22,385 nt of DNA from the IMG/VR virus record IMGVR_UViG_3300025276_000237, positions 1 through 22,385 of that record, one strand, 5' to 3'. The stretch comes from a virus. Made by a program: the position numbers and the translations under genes. Shown here in pieces: positions 13,964-21,289 of this stretch (positions within the stretch are counted from its first letter, which is position 1; each line of letters starts with the position of its first letter). The notes under the pieces are model-generated. The model worked only from the letters and a program-made list of their open reading frames with translations. It made no database searches and was not told the DNA's origin.

Positions 13964-14488
13964 TTAACTAGCAATAGTACCGGTTGTCATATCACCTGTT
14001 ACAGCGATTTCCATTGGTGAGATCCAAACTGGTGAGTCTGGAGATACAGTAGGAGCGATGGATGTAATAAATCCAAGTCCTCTATACCAATGTGCGCCAA
14101 CTGTTGGAGTTGTTGCGTCACCGTTCATTACAAGTACCCATTGAACCTGAGTTTTAGTTGCTGATAAGCCATTCACACCAGAAAATAATGCTGATGGATT
14201 TGTGGCTGTGCTATCACCAAAAAATACTGTTGGATCAACAACCATATTCGTTGAAATAGAGTTGTCTGCCGGGGTTGTAACTTTATTCATATCTTCTGAG
14301 CAGAAATCTACCCATGAAAATATACCTGTACTGTTGTTTACAGTTACGTCTTGTAAACAAGTAACATCCAATGCTTCTTCAGTAGTTACCCATGAGGCGG
14401 AACTAGTTCCGTCAAATAAAGTAGTAGTGTCTATTGAAAGATACATATGAGGATGCGTACCTTGTGTGTTTACTGTTAAGTATGCCAT
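13964..14488 (-). CDS. Major tail protein (tail tube subunit), probable
   Basis: 174 residues, Thr/Ser/Val rich, beta-type composition. It lies between the probable tail terminator and the G-like chaperone, the lambda V position, and is followed by a strong terminator. The leader AAAGGAGACAAATCATGGC is nearly identical to that of the major capsid gene, as expected for the two most abundant virion proteins. Visible segments: LTVNTQGTHPHMYLSIDTT near the N-terminus, LEDV-type EALDVTCLQDVTVNNSTG at about 38-55, and WVLVMNGDATTPT at about 117-129. Function in the tail tube is inferred from order, length and leader; I cannot confirm the fold by eye. Confidence 0.75.
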   Translation of the reverse strand: MAYLTVNTQGTHPHMYLSIDTTTLFDGTSSASWVTTEEALDVTCLQDVTVNNSTGIFSWVDFCSEDMNKVTTPADNSISTNMVVDPTVFFGDSTATNPSALFSGVNGLSATKTQVQWVLVMNGDATTPTVGAHWYRGLGFITSIAPTVSPDSPVWISPMEIAVTGDMTTGTIAS

Positions 14489-14494
14489 GATTTG

Positions 14495-14504
14495 TCTCCT
14501 TTAA
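14495..14504 (-). promoter_or_regulatory. Strong ribosome binding site of the major tail protein gene
   Basis: TTAAAGGAGA on the minus strand, seven bases before the ATG, overlapping the stop codon of the preceding gene. Together with CAAATCATGGCATAC it matches the major capsid gene leader (16559-16574) at all but two bases over about 25. Confidence 0.75.
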
Positions 14505-14935
14505 GATTGGTAGGCGTTATTAAATTCAAGTCTAGTTAAAGTAAAAGTATAGTTGTGTATTTCACTTCTTTGACCTATAGTCACGTCTCTGTCAAATTCT
14601 ACTGATGTATAACCATCAAAGAAATTAACGTTGGCCGCTAAATCGTTAATTGAATTAAGAATTACAGGTGCTTGAGGATCTCCTTGAAAACTTATATAAA
14701 GTATATTAAATTGATCTTCTGCGTTGTACATAGATGCACAACTCTGTACTCCTAACTGATTTATTGATCTGCCATTATCTGTCACATCGTCAACATAAAG
14801 ACCATACGCAATGTTATCGTCTTCTGAAGGGAAAGTACTAGACACTTCTATGATTGGTGCTTGTATTTTCGCAACAGTTTTTAAGTATGTTACTACTTTT
14901 GCTTTGTCGACTAGTGGTAGATTAGACAATGCCAC
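14501..14935 (-). CDS. Probable tail terminator protein (U-like position)
   Basis: 144 residues. The start is GTG (14933-14935), directly after the upstream stop (TAAGTG). AGGAGA lies nine bases upstream inside the end of the connector gene, and no nearby ATG fits better. The length and position, between the head-tail connector and the tube protein, match lambda gpU-type tail terminators, which cap the tube and set the joining surface. Visible: a helical N-terminus (LVDKAKVVTYLKTV) and a beta-rich body ending IHNYTFTLTRLEFNNAY. No motif proves the family; the assignment rests on synteny. Confidence 0.6.
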   Translation of the reverse strand: MALSNLPLVDKAKVVTYLKTVAKIQAPIIEVSSTFPSEDDNIAYGLYVDDVTDNGRSINQLGVQSCASMYNAEDQFNILYISFQGDPQAPVILNSINDLAANVNFFDGYTSVEFDRDVTIGQRSEIHNYTFTLTRLEFNNAYQS

Positions 14936-15463
14936 TTAGAACCATCTCCTATTGTTGTTAAAATAGTCTGGATCTGCTGTCCAGTTTTCTTCTAACTTAG
15001 TAGTTGGTCCATCAGGGGCATCCTGATTTAAATCATAAAAATTCATTAACTGTAGGGCTTTCTCCCATTCTCTCTCGTATCTTTCTAAAGCATGACCATA
15101 GTTAGCGGCGTCAACAGAGTTAACGTTACTAGTATCAGAAACAATACTTTCATAGAAGATTTTAGTCGCCATAAAAGTATCGAGTCTGATTAATGTTTGA
15201 TCATTCTTAATTAAAAGATTTGGATTGAATGCTGAGATCATTTGACCATTAGGTAAATTAGAGTATAGTGTCGCTCCCATTACAGTGTCACAATATGCAG
15301 GCCACCATCCAAACTCAAGTGTATACAAGATTTCTTGCGACCCTACATTAAAGTAAGTGTCCCAATCGATTTGCATTTGAGATGCACGGCGTTCAGCAGA
15401 AGGATCATAAAAAATGATATCTGCTACTGTAGCATTTGATATTCTTTGAAACGGTACTGACAT
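14936..15463 (-). CDS. Head-tail connector/adaptor protein, probable
   Basis: 175 residues, immediately after the major capsid protein. The composition is mixed helical with many aromatic residues (EFGWWPAYCD, RYEREWEKALQLMNFYDL, and a C-terminal NNNRRWF). The last segment would suit docking to another virion protein. Ribosome binding site TAGGAATA before ATG. The order capsid - this gene - tail terminator - tube matches the slot for head-completion or neck proteins. I do not recognise a named family. Confidence 0.6.
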   Translation of the reverse strand: MSVPFQRISNATVADIIFYDPSAERRASQMQIDWDTYFNVGSQEILYTLEFGWWPAYCDTVMGATLYSNLPNGQMISAFNPNLLIKNDQTLIRLDTFMATKIFYESIVSDTSNVNSVDAANYGHALERYEREWEKALQLMNFYDLNQDAPDGPTTKLEENWTADPDYFNNNRRWF

Positions 15464-15493
15464 TATATTATTCCTATACTAATTTAATTTAAC

Positions 15494-16558
15494 TTATGAC
15501 TGTGCAATATTAATTGAACCACCACGTCTTACGTCAGCGACACCTGCACCCATATAAGCAAGTCCTGTTAACCACATTTGTAGTCCACCTGGTTTCTCGC
15601 CCATTTTCACTTGAAGTCCTTCTTTTAGAACAGTGAAGATAGCAGTTTCATGGAAGTAAGATCCTATTAAACAAGTTTGTGCAACACCATTAATAAGTCT
15701 TGCTCCGGCTGCACCGGCTAAAATTGTTGTTAAGAAGTTACTAAAGATAACTCTACAACCATATAGGTTAGTTAGTGTACCTGTAGCAAGTAGTTCTTCA
15801 CCCAATGTTGAGATTGCTGATCCACCTTGGCCTGGTGCAGTTTGAATTGCTCCGCCAGATAGTTCAGATAATGCTCTGATCATTGATGAACCACTTTTAC
15901 CTGTTCCGCCTGCTGTTGATGATCCGTTAGAATCTAAAACAATAATTGGTGTTCCTGGTAATTTAGCAACAACATAGTTTTGCTTGACGTTCTGTACAAG
16001 ACCTAACACTGTGTTTGCATAGAACTCAGAGTCAGCCGCTACAGCACCTGCTGTATCTGCTTCTGCTAATTCCATTGCACTTAATGATACCATTTGGTTG
16101 AAGCCGTCAGAGCCGACTACTACAGTATTCTGTGTAGTTGCTTTGAAACTTTGGAATGCTAAACACACTCTTTGGTCAACTTTCTCACCATATGATCCAC
16201 CAAGTTCTTCACCGATAGTAGCGGCAAGTTCAAATGATGTAGTCCATGAATAGAATACGTCAAATGCTGTTGCGGCAACTGTTGGTGTTGCTTGAATTGA
16301 ACCCTGTGCAAGGTTTGGATTTTGTTCTACTGCTCCACCTGCACCGAAACCTGTTCCAGGCGCGGCGTTTGGATCGTAGTCCTGATATGTGATAGCACCA
16401 AAGTTTGGAACTAGGTATGTATCACCCTGATTTGGAGCCACTACTCTTGTAAAATCTACAAGTCCTTGTGACTCATGCATTGCTTCCAATGCGAAGTTTG
16501 CTATTGCGGTTGTGAAGCCAAATGCTTCATTGTTTGCTCCGCCTAATACGTATGCCAT
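15494..16558 (-). CDS. Major capsid protein
   Basis: 354 residues, Gly/Ala-rich and low in Cys, directly after the scaffold gene. Features consistent with an HK97-fold coat protein: an N-terminal helical arm with ALEAMHESQGLVDFTRVV, an extended loop with YQDYDPNAAPGTGFGAGG at about 58-75, a spine helix KVDQRVCLAFQSF at about 126-138, and a C-terminal GLQMWLTGLAYMGAGVADVRRGG. No N-terminal protease target is obvious and no protease gene is present in the window, so capsid maturation by cleavage is not indicated. The leader AAAGGAGATTAATCATGGC is the strongest of the window. Order portal - scaffold - capsid is standard. Confidence 0.85.
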   Translation of the reverse strand: MAYVLGGANNEAFGFTTAIANFALEAMHESQGLVDFTRVVAPNQGDTYLVPNFGAITYQDYDPNAAPGTGFGAGGAVEQNPNLAQGSIQATPTVAATAFDVFYSWTTSFELAATIGEELGGSYGEKVDQRVCLAFQSFKATTQNTVVVGSDGFNQMVSLSAMELAEADTAGAVAADSEFYANTVLGLVQNVKQNYVVAKLPGTPIIVLDSNGSSTAGGTGKSGSSMIRALSELSGGAIQTAPGQGGSAISTLGEELLATGTLTNLYGCRVIFSNFLTTILAGAAGARLINGVAQTCLIGSYFHETAIFTVLKEGLQVKMGEKPGGLQMWLTGLAYMGAGVADVRRGGSINIAQS

Positions 16559-16574
16559 GATTAATCTCCTTTAA
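16559..16574 (-). promoter_or_regulatory. Strong ribosome binding site of the major capsid gene
   Basis: TTAAAGGAGA, seven bases before ATG on the minus strand, nearly identical to the leader of the major tail protein gene at 14488. The preceding AT-rich stretch contains TATAAT (16579-16584), but no matching -35 hexamer at usual spacing. Confidence 0.75.
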
Positions 16575-16600
16575 AAATATTATAATTGGCTTTAAACAAA

Positions 16601-17404
16601 TTAGTTCCGTTTAGGACTAGAATCAGAGACACTTACACCAAGACCTTTTAGACCAATGCCTTTACCTAGACCATTTCTCATTTTCCATTGCTTAAATTCA
16701 GCAGGGTTACGAGAATAGTCAGGAATGGCGTCTAAATCGCTTCCTGCAAATTTACTCTGTCCTGGTCTTAATCCAGAACCAGATTGAGTTGATGAATTTT
16801 GCTTAAGTAACTTTGGGTTACCTGTTGCTACTTCATTAACTAAATCTTTTAACGTTAATGGTTCTCCGTCTGATCCGTATCGTTCTTGCCCTTTAGCGTT
16901 TACAATGCTGTAAGTTTTATCTTCATTCCATTGAATGTTAGACTTAACTTTCTGCATAGCATACTCTGAAAGTTCAGAATCAAAACGATCACCCATTGAT
17001 TGCATAATATCAGATTCAAGTTCTTTACCTTTCAGTGCTACTTCTTTAGAAGATAACTCTGACTGTAATTTTTGAAACTGTTCTTGCAAGTCATTGTTGC
17101 TAACCGAACGAGTCGATTGCATTTCAGGTTGACGTTGTTCCATTGGCTTTACGTTGCCACCGGCTTGTGTCTGTACAGACTTCTGTTGTGCTATAAATTG
17201 CACTGCATCTTCGACTGAACCTAAGTTCGTACCTGATGCTTTACTCAATGCATTTAAAATACCTTGAGTTTGCGATTTACGAATAGCACTAGGATTAACT
17301 GTACTGTCACTTGAAGATTCATTACTATTAACACCATTGTCATTAGTTACTACTGCATCTTCTTGCAGGGCTTGTTCGTTGCCACCGATATTTTCATCAA
17401 TCAT
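16601..17404 (-). CDS. Capsid scaffolding protein
   Basis: 267 residues, strongly hydrophilic and Gln/Ser/Asn rich, lying between portal and capsid genes. A coiled coil at about 101-133 (LQEQFQKLQSELSSKEVALK) and a basic Gly-rich C-terminus with KMRNGLGKGIGLKGLG fit scaffolds, whose basic C-terminal end binds the coat protein. The disordered N-terminus (about 1-45) is acidic. Ribosome binding site ATAGGAGAA. In lambda-type phages the scaffold guides procapsid assembly and then leaves. No protease domain is fused to it, unlike lambda C/Nu3. Assignment by composition and position. Confidence 0.8.
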   Translation of the reverse strand: MIDENIGGNEQALQEDAVVTNDNGVNSNESSSDSTVNPSAIRKSQTQGILNALSKASGTNLGSVEDAVQFIAQQKSVQTQAGGNVKPMEQRQPEMQSTRSVSNNDLQEQFQKLQSELSSKEVALKGKELESDIMQSMGDRFDSELSEYAMQKVKSNIQWNEDKTYSIVNAKGQERYGSDGEPLTLKDLVNEVATGNPKLLKQNSSTQSGSGLRPGQSKFAGSDLDAIPDYSRNPAEFKQWKMRNGLGKGIGLKGLGVSVSDSSPKRN

Positions 17405-17447
17405 TAAATTCTCCTATTTTACGTAATAAACGATTCGATTGTTATTG

Positions 17448-17455
17448 TATTTAAC
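17448..17455 (-). promoter_or_regulatory. Late-promoter-like octamer GTTAAATA
   Basis: The minus strand reads GTTAAATACAATAACAA, overlapping the portal stop codon, 43 bases before the scaffold ATG. It differs from TATAAATA at two positions but keeps the ACAATA extension seen at 1739-1746 and 19805-19812. Could drive scaffold and capsid expression. Confidence 0.3.
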
Positions 17456-19043
17456 GTCCAGTATTCTGTCCGTTAAGTTGCACAGCAATTGCTTGTTGTG
17501 TTTCGTATGATGGTCCAGTGTTTTGTATTGCTACTGGTCTCCCAGGGCCACTGCCATCATATGCTTCTAAACTTTCATCACCATCACTTTCCCCTTCATA
17601 ATCATCATTATATTCAGGGATTTGTGATTGTAAATCACGGCTTAAAACTCTTTCGTTGTCATCAGTCATTAACTGCTTCATAGCAGGATCAGTAACTGTG
17701 TCAATAAATGCTTGTTCATATTGAGCAATAGATTCATCAGGTGCTAAGATAGCAATGATGTCTTTTGTTATCATGTCATTGACCATTGAGTTATCTGGTA
17801 CTAATGCTTTTGCTTCTTTATAAACAGCAATTCTATAATTTGTGTCATGTGCATCATAGTCAGTTGCATACATAACTTCACCTGCCCAACGCATGTTCAT
17901 AAAACGTGCGGCGTATGTAAAGATTTGTTCTTCTGCAACTTCCATAAGTCTTGCTTTCGCTTTTGCAACTCTGTGAAGTTGTTTGCGTTCCTCAATAATA
18001 GCAATACCTGATTGTACATTATGACGTGACATTCTTAATCCACCTAAGCCTGTCAAGTTTTCTATTTGATCTAAAACTTCTTTTTGTTTTTCCATTGTCT
18101 TAGTTACATCACCAGTATCAACAGGGATAGTCTCTAACTGACCCTGCATTGCTCTAACAATTGATCCTGCTTGTGCAGGAACACTAACACCTTTGTCTGC
18201 TCTGATTAAAGTCTTAGCAAACTGAATAGATGTGTAAGCATCACATTCTAGTTTGTAGTACTCACGCATTGCATCTGATGCAGAGTCGATATCTGAGATA
18301 CCGTAGTCTATTGATCTTGGATCCATCTTAGCATATGCCATGAATCCTGGTATACCCATTCCTTCTGGGTATGTGCCTTCACCGATTATTTCTGCTTCTT
18401 CGTCTTCTTGTGATGTTTTGTTAATCTTGTAACTTATCCAATAAGAAGGATAATCTTCTGTGCCTAAGTGATAACATTTTAAGTAGTAACACTTATCGTC
18501 TTCGTTCTCTAATACTTTACAGTAATTAAGTACAGGTCTGCCACCATAAATTTCATAGTCCCAGTCCCATACTGATATAGGATTGATTGCTACGACATAT
18601 GGTCTGCCTAAGTTGCCTTCGCTTTCTTGTGGCATGTCTACAAAGACCCAACACTGTCCATAGATAGAAGTTAGATCGCCTACGTTCTCCATGAATGCGT
18701 TCATTGATCTGTTTTGTAGATCAGCATCTAGTAACAAAAGTTGTGCCCATTCTATATTGTCTGGATTGATTGCTGTACCTTGAGGGGTAGCAAATTTAAG
18801 ATCACGTTTTATACCTGGCTCAAACACTACGTCATTAATCGTATCAACGATATAACGACAAATAGGTTGTGCAACTGTATTCTCAATTACATCTAAGTAT
18901 AAATTTGAATCTTCTGATGGACGCTTTCTGCGTACATGTCTTTTAAATTGTAATCCTCCTAGATATGAAACTTGATAACTCAACATCTGAGGTAACATAG
19001 CGGCATATAAAGGACTTTGTGCGAGAAGGTCTTTTGACTTCAT
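17451..19043 (-). CDS. Portal protein
   Basis: 530 residues, the usual portal length. The N-terminal region (DVIENTVAQPICRYIVDTINDVVF at about 51-74) is the common entry helix and clip boundary of portals. The segment YVVAINPISVWDWDYE at about 148-163 is a wing strand motif. The stem/crown helix bears IENLTGLGG (about 331-339), SGIAIIEERKQLHRVAKAKARLMEVAEEQI follows, and the C-terminal tail is acidic (about 475-500). The portal is the dodecameric DNA channel at one capsid vertex and docks the terminase. The ribosome binding site is modest (AGGAA), preceded by two exact TATAAATA octamers. Follows terminase and HNH genes, as in many siphophages. Confidence 0.9.
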   Translation of the reverse strand: MKSKDLLAQSPLYAAMLPQMLSYQVSYLGGLQFKRHVRRKRPSEDSNLYLDVIENTVAQPICRYIVDTINDVVFEPGIKRDLKFATPQGTAINPDNIEWAQLLLLDADLQNRSMNAFMENVGDLTSIYGQCWVFVDMPQESEGNLGRPYVVAINPISVWDWDYEIYGGRPVLNYCKVLENEDDKCYYLKCYHLGTEDYPSYWISYKINKTSQEDEEAEIIGEGTYPEGMGIPGFMAYAKMDPRSIDYGISDIDSASDAMREYYKLECDAYTSIQFAKTLIRADKGVSVPAQAGSIVRAMQGQLETIPVDTGDVTKTMEKQKEVLDQIENLTGLGGLRMSRHNVQSGIAIIEERKQLHRVAKAKARLMEVAEEQIFTYAARFMNMRWAGEVMYATDYDAHDTNYRIAVYKEAKALVPDNSMVNDMITKDIIAILAPDESIAQYEQAFIDTVTDPAMKQLMTDDNERVLSRDLQSQIPEYNDDYEGESDGDESLEAYDGSGPGRPVAIQNTGPSYETQQAIAVQLNGQNTGR

Positions 19044-19065
19044 ATATTGATTCCTACGAATACAT

Positions 19066-19073
19066 TATTTATA
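19066..19073 (-). promoter_or_regulatory. T4-type late promoter octamer TATAAATA, portal-proximal
   Basis: Exact TATAAATA, 22 bases before the portal ATG, with the ribosome binding site AGGAA between them. A T4-type start about six bases downstream would leave a short leader that includes the ribosome binding site, so this placement is functionally sensible. Confidence 0.5.
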
Positions 19074-19085
19074 GTAATAACTAAG

Positions 19086-19093
19086 TATTTATA
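19086..19093 (-). promoter_or_regulatory. T4-type late promoter octamer TATAAATA, portal-distal
   Basis: Second exact octamer in the same 52-base gap, 42 bases before the portal ATG and 12 bases upstream of the first copy. It lies directly after the HNH gene stop. A double octamer ahead of the head operon would be consistent with high late expression. Confidence 0.5.
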
Positions 19094-19095
19094 TT

Positions 19096-19521
19096 TTATT
19101 GTATCTTTTTAAATTTACAGTTATCATTGTGCCATCTTTTAATTAGACTAGGTATACTTACCATGTCACAATGATCGCATTTCATTTTACTTCTGCAACC
19201 GTAATGATTATGTCTGTCTTTACTAATCATGTCGTGTATGTTTTCTTTGTGCGTACCTACCCACAAATGATCTGGGTTGCAACATCTTCTATTGTCGCAT
19301 GTATGCAATACACATTGTCCTTTGGGTATGTTTCCCTTATGTATTTCATAAGATACTCTATGTGTAGTTCTCATACCATTGTGATCAGTATCTCTAATCA
19401 TACCGTAACCGATATTGTTTACTGCACCTTGATATTCCCAGCAATCTGTAACTTCGTTATGTTTACACTTACTGTATAAACGTTCTTCTATTGGTGTTCT
19501 TTCGTATCCTCTAGTAGCCAT
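19096..19521 (-). CDS. HNH endonuclease with C-terminal zinc-finger-like motif
   Basis: 141 residues. The N-terminal part, CWEYQGAVNNIGYGMIR at about 27-43, and THRVSYEIHKGNIPKGQCVLH with CDNRRCCNPDHLWVGTHKENIHDM (about 53-98), match the HNH_3/His-Me-finger group: metal-binding Cys70, Cys75, Cys80/81, His73 and His85. A second cluster Cys115-x2-Cys118 ... His131-x3-Cys135 looks like a small zinc finger that may bind DNA. It sits between terminase and portal. In HK97-like phages an HNH protein beside the terminase is needed for packaging, but the form here also matches free-standing homing endonucleases. Ribosome binding site GAGAGGAATAAA before ATG. Which role applies is undecided. Confidence 0.85.
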   Translation of the reverse strand: MATRGYERTPIEERLYSKCKHNEVTDCWEYQGAVNNIGYGMIRDTDHNGMRTTHRVSYEIHKGNIPKGQCVLHTCDNRRCCNPDHLWVGTHKENIHDMISKDRHNHYGCRSKMKCDHCDMVSIPSLIKRWHNDNCKFKKIQ

Positions 19522-19522
19522 T

Positions 19523-19798
19523 TTATTCCTCTCGTTTTTTTAATTCTATATCACGTAATTCTTCAATCTTGTCAATCATCGTGTCTAGTTTTTCTGTTAA
19601 TTTATTCGTGCCCTTCATTCCTCTATACTCATAGACAAGAGCAATCAATTGTTTTTTATAGTGTTCGTATGTGTGTGCATGTCTGTTAACTTGATCAGGT
19701 AGTGATAAATCAAAAAGAAGTTTACTATAACGTGTCATCTTTTTTTCTAAGTCTGGCAGACTATCTAAGTTATCATATTGCGTATCAAATTCACTCAT
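19523..19798 (-). CDS. Small helical protein of unknown function (91 aa)
   Basis: Charged, predicted helical, with a C-terminal heptad-like coiled coil at about 66-91 (LTEKLDTMIDKIEELRDIEL). Residues 40-54 (HAHTYEHYKKQLIAL) share H-x2-T-x2-HY-x2-QL-x2-L with the 77-residue protein at 1752-1985, and the upstream LEKK...SKLL segment also lines up. There is no Shine-Dalgarno; an exact TATAAATA ends six bases before the ATG. It lies between the large terminase and HNH genes. It could be a packaging accessory protein, but the paralogue among tail genes argues against a role tied to one neighbour. Confidence 0.65.
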   Translation of the reverse strand: MSEFDTQYDNLDSLPDLEKKMTRYSKLLFDLSLPDQVNRHAHTYEHYKKQLIALVYEYRGMKGTNKLTEKLDTMIDKIEELRDIELKKREE

Positions 19799-19804
19799 AT
19801 ATTG

Positions 19805-19812
19805 TATTTATA
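19805..19812 (-). promoter_or_regulatory. T4-type late promoter octamer TATAAATA, leaderless arrangement
   Basis: The minus strand reads TATAAATA-CAATAT-ATG. The octamer ends six bases before the start of the 91-residue gene, exactly as at 1992-1999. If used as a T4-type late promoter, the RNA would begin at or next to the start codon. Confidence 0.5.
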
Positions 19813-19843
19813 CTTAAACTTTTTTTATGTAATTAAAGTATAA

Positions 19844-21289
19844 CTACCAGATAACATGATCTGATTCGTTATCTCGTTTACCCATGATATCTTCCCATGT
19901 AGGTCCTCCTTTATATAAAGGACTATATGGTTCATGTTCTATGCCTGGTCTATTGTAGGCCTGCATTCTTGCATCACTGCCTAAGTATTCTGCGCCTGCC
20001 CAACTGTCATGCTGAATAGGAAACAAATGATGTATGCCGTATCTAATAGAATCACCTAGTCCGTCAATATGCGAATACTTTGCATCAGTATATTTTGTTA
20101 ACTTCTTACGTGTACCATCAGTAAAATGATATGACTGTAATGCTTCTATAAGTTGTACGTCATATGGACTAACTGTTAATCCACCTCTGTTTATAAATGC
20201 GTTACTAGAGTTATCTGTATCTGAGATTAATGGGTTGACTCGCTTACTATTAATAATAGTAAAGCCATACTTCTCAAGTATGATTCTATCAGTGACACCA
20301 AACGTAGATGTTGTGTCTCGGTTTGTTTGTGCACCTGTCATGTCGATTACAGAATAGATTCTACGTCTAGGGTAATCTTCTCGTATCTGTTGTGCTAATT
20401 GTTCTGTACCACAATCTTTGATAGCATAAGATTTAAGTATCTCCATAGTACCGTCGTTACTGTTAGGCTTTGTTACTTGTGCAACTACAGCACACATAAC
20501 TTTTTTGTTAAAGTCGTGAAACGTATAGACATCTCCTAATCTATCGAACACGTCTCTACTATGTACTGCTCTGTTAAATGTATAAAAGAACTGATCAGTA
20601 ACTGACTCCCAACTACACATATAATCTTGTTCAAATTTAAGAGGACTAATAATTCGTTTTTGTTCTTCGATAAAGTCTAAGTTACCACTACGCATTTGCT
20701 TGTAGTTTAAATGTCTGACAATGTATTTGTCTGGATTGTTTTGTGCTAGTGTAAACAAATCAAACAATGGACCATTACCATTGGGCGTAGATATAACAAT
20801 CAATCTACCTTGTGTATCAGGTGAGCCTACTCTAGGTCTAAGTCTGTTTGTAATCTCTTGTAATGTTTCTTGCGAGTATAGTGATGCTTCATCTGCTACC
20901 CACATACCTACGTTTAGACCTCTTAGATTCTCCTTCATCTCAGCAGACTTGCATCGAATGAACACTCCATTTGGGAACTTTATAGTGAGTTCTGAGTTGT
21001 TAATGTCTTTACCATCACGGAGTCCAAAGTTTTCCATGCAACTTTGTTTTAATGGTTCCCAAATAAGTGATTTGATCATAGAACCTGTAGGGGCACTATA
21101 GATAATGTCTTTGCCTTTATGATATCTTTCATCACTCGCAAACAAAGGTAATGCGACAGCGGCCAAGAATGTTTTACCACTACCTACAGGCACAATGTCT
21201 ATGCAATGTTTATTTGACTCTAGCCAGTCATGCATGATAGTAGACTGTTCTCCATATAAGGAGATGTCTATTTTATTTGCTTTTGGCAT
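19844..21289 (-). CDS. terL: Terminase large subunit (TerL)
   Basis: 481 residues. Walker A is VPVGSGKT at 33-40 and Walker B is MWVADEAS at 129-136 (Asp133, catalytic Glu134). The coupling motif is VISTPNG at 165-171. Nuclease acidic residues appear as Asp259 (YTFHDF), Asp316 (YSVIDMTGA) and Asp409 with Asp413 (YSHIDGLGDSIRYG). This is a complete ATPase plus RNase H-like nuclease that pumps and cuts DNA at the portal. The Walker A is early in the sequence, so the N-terminal adaptor is short. The start overlaps the small subunit gene by 17 bases and has no clear Shine-Dalgarno, so coupled translation is likely. No intein or intron is visible. The sequence alone does not settle cos versus headful packaging. 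Confidence 0.95.
   Translation of the reverse strand: MPKANKIDISLYGEQSTIMHDWLESNKHCIDIVPVGSGKTFLAAVALPLFASDERYHKGKDIIYSAPTGSMIKSLIWEPLKQSCMENFGLRDGKDINNSELTIKFPNGVFIRCKSAEMKENLRGLNVGMWVADEASLYSQETLQEITNRLRPRVGSPDTQGRLIVISTPNGNGPLFDLFTLAQNNPDKYIVRHLNYKQMRSGNLDFIEEQKRIISPLKFEQDYMCSWESVTDQFFYTFNRAVHSRDVFDRLGDVYTFHDFNKKVMCAVVAQVTKPNSNDGTMEILKSYAIKDCGTEQLAQQIREDYPRRRIYSVIDMTGAQTNRDTTSTFGVTDRIILEKYGFTIINSKRVNPLISDTDNSSNAFINRGGLTVSPYDVQLIEALQSYHFTDGTRKKLTKYTDAKYSHIDGLGDSIRYGIHHLFPIQHDSWAGAEYLGSDARMQAYNRPGIEHEPYSPLYKGGPTWEDIMGKRDNESDHVIW

Noticed and set aside
16579-16584. TATAAT box upstream of the major capsid gene as a sigma70 promoter
   Set aside because: No -35 hexamer at suitable spacing was found, and TATAAT by chance is frequent in such AT-rich gaps. 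Kept only as a note in the ribosome binding site entry.
19799-19843. A/T-rich gap after the large terminase gene as a terminator
   Set aside because: There is a run of T/A but no convincing GC stem; the only weak inverted repeat is AT-only.
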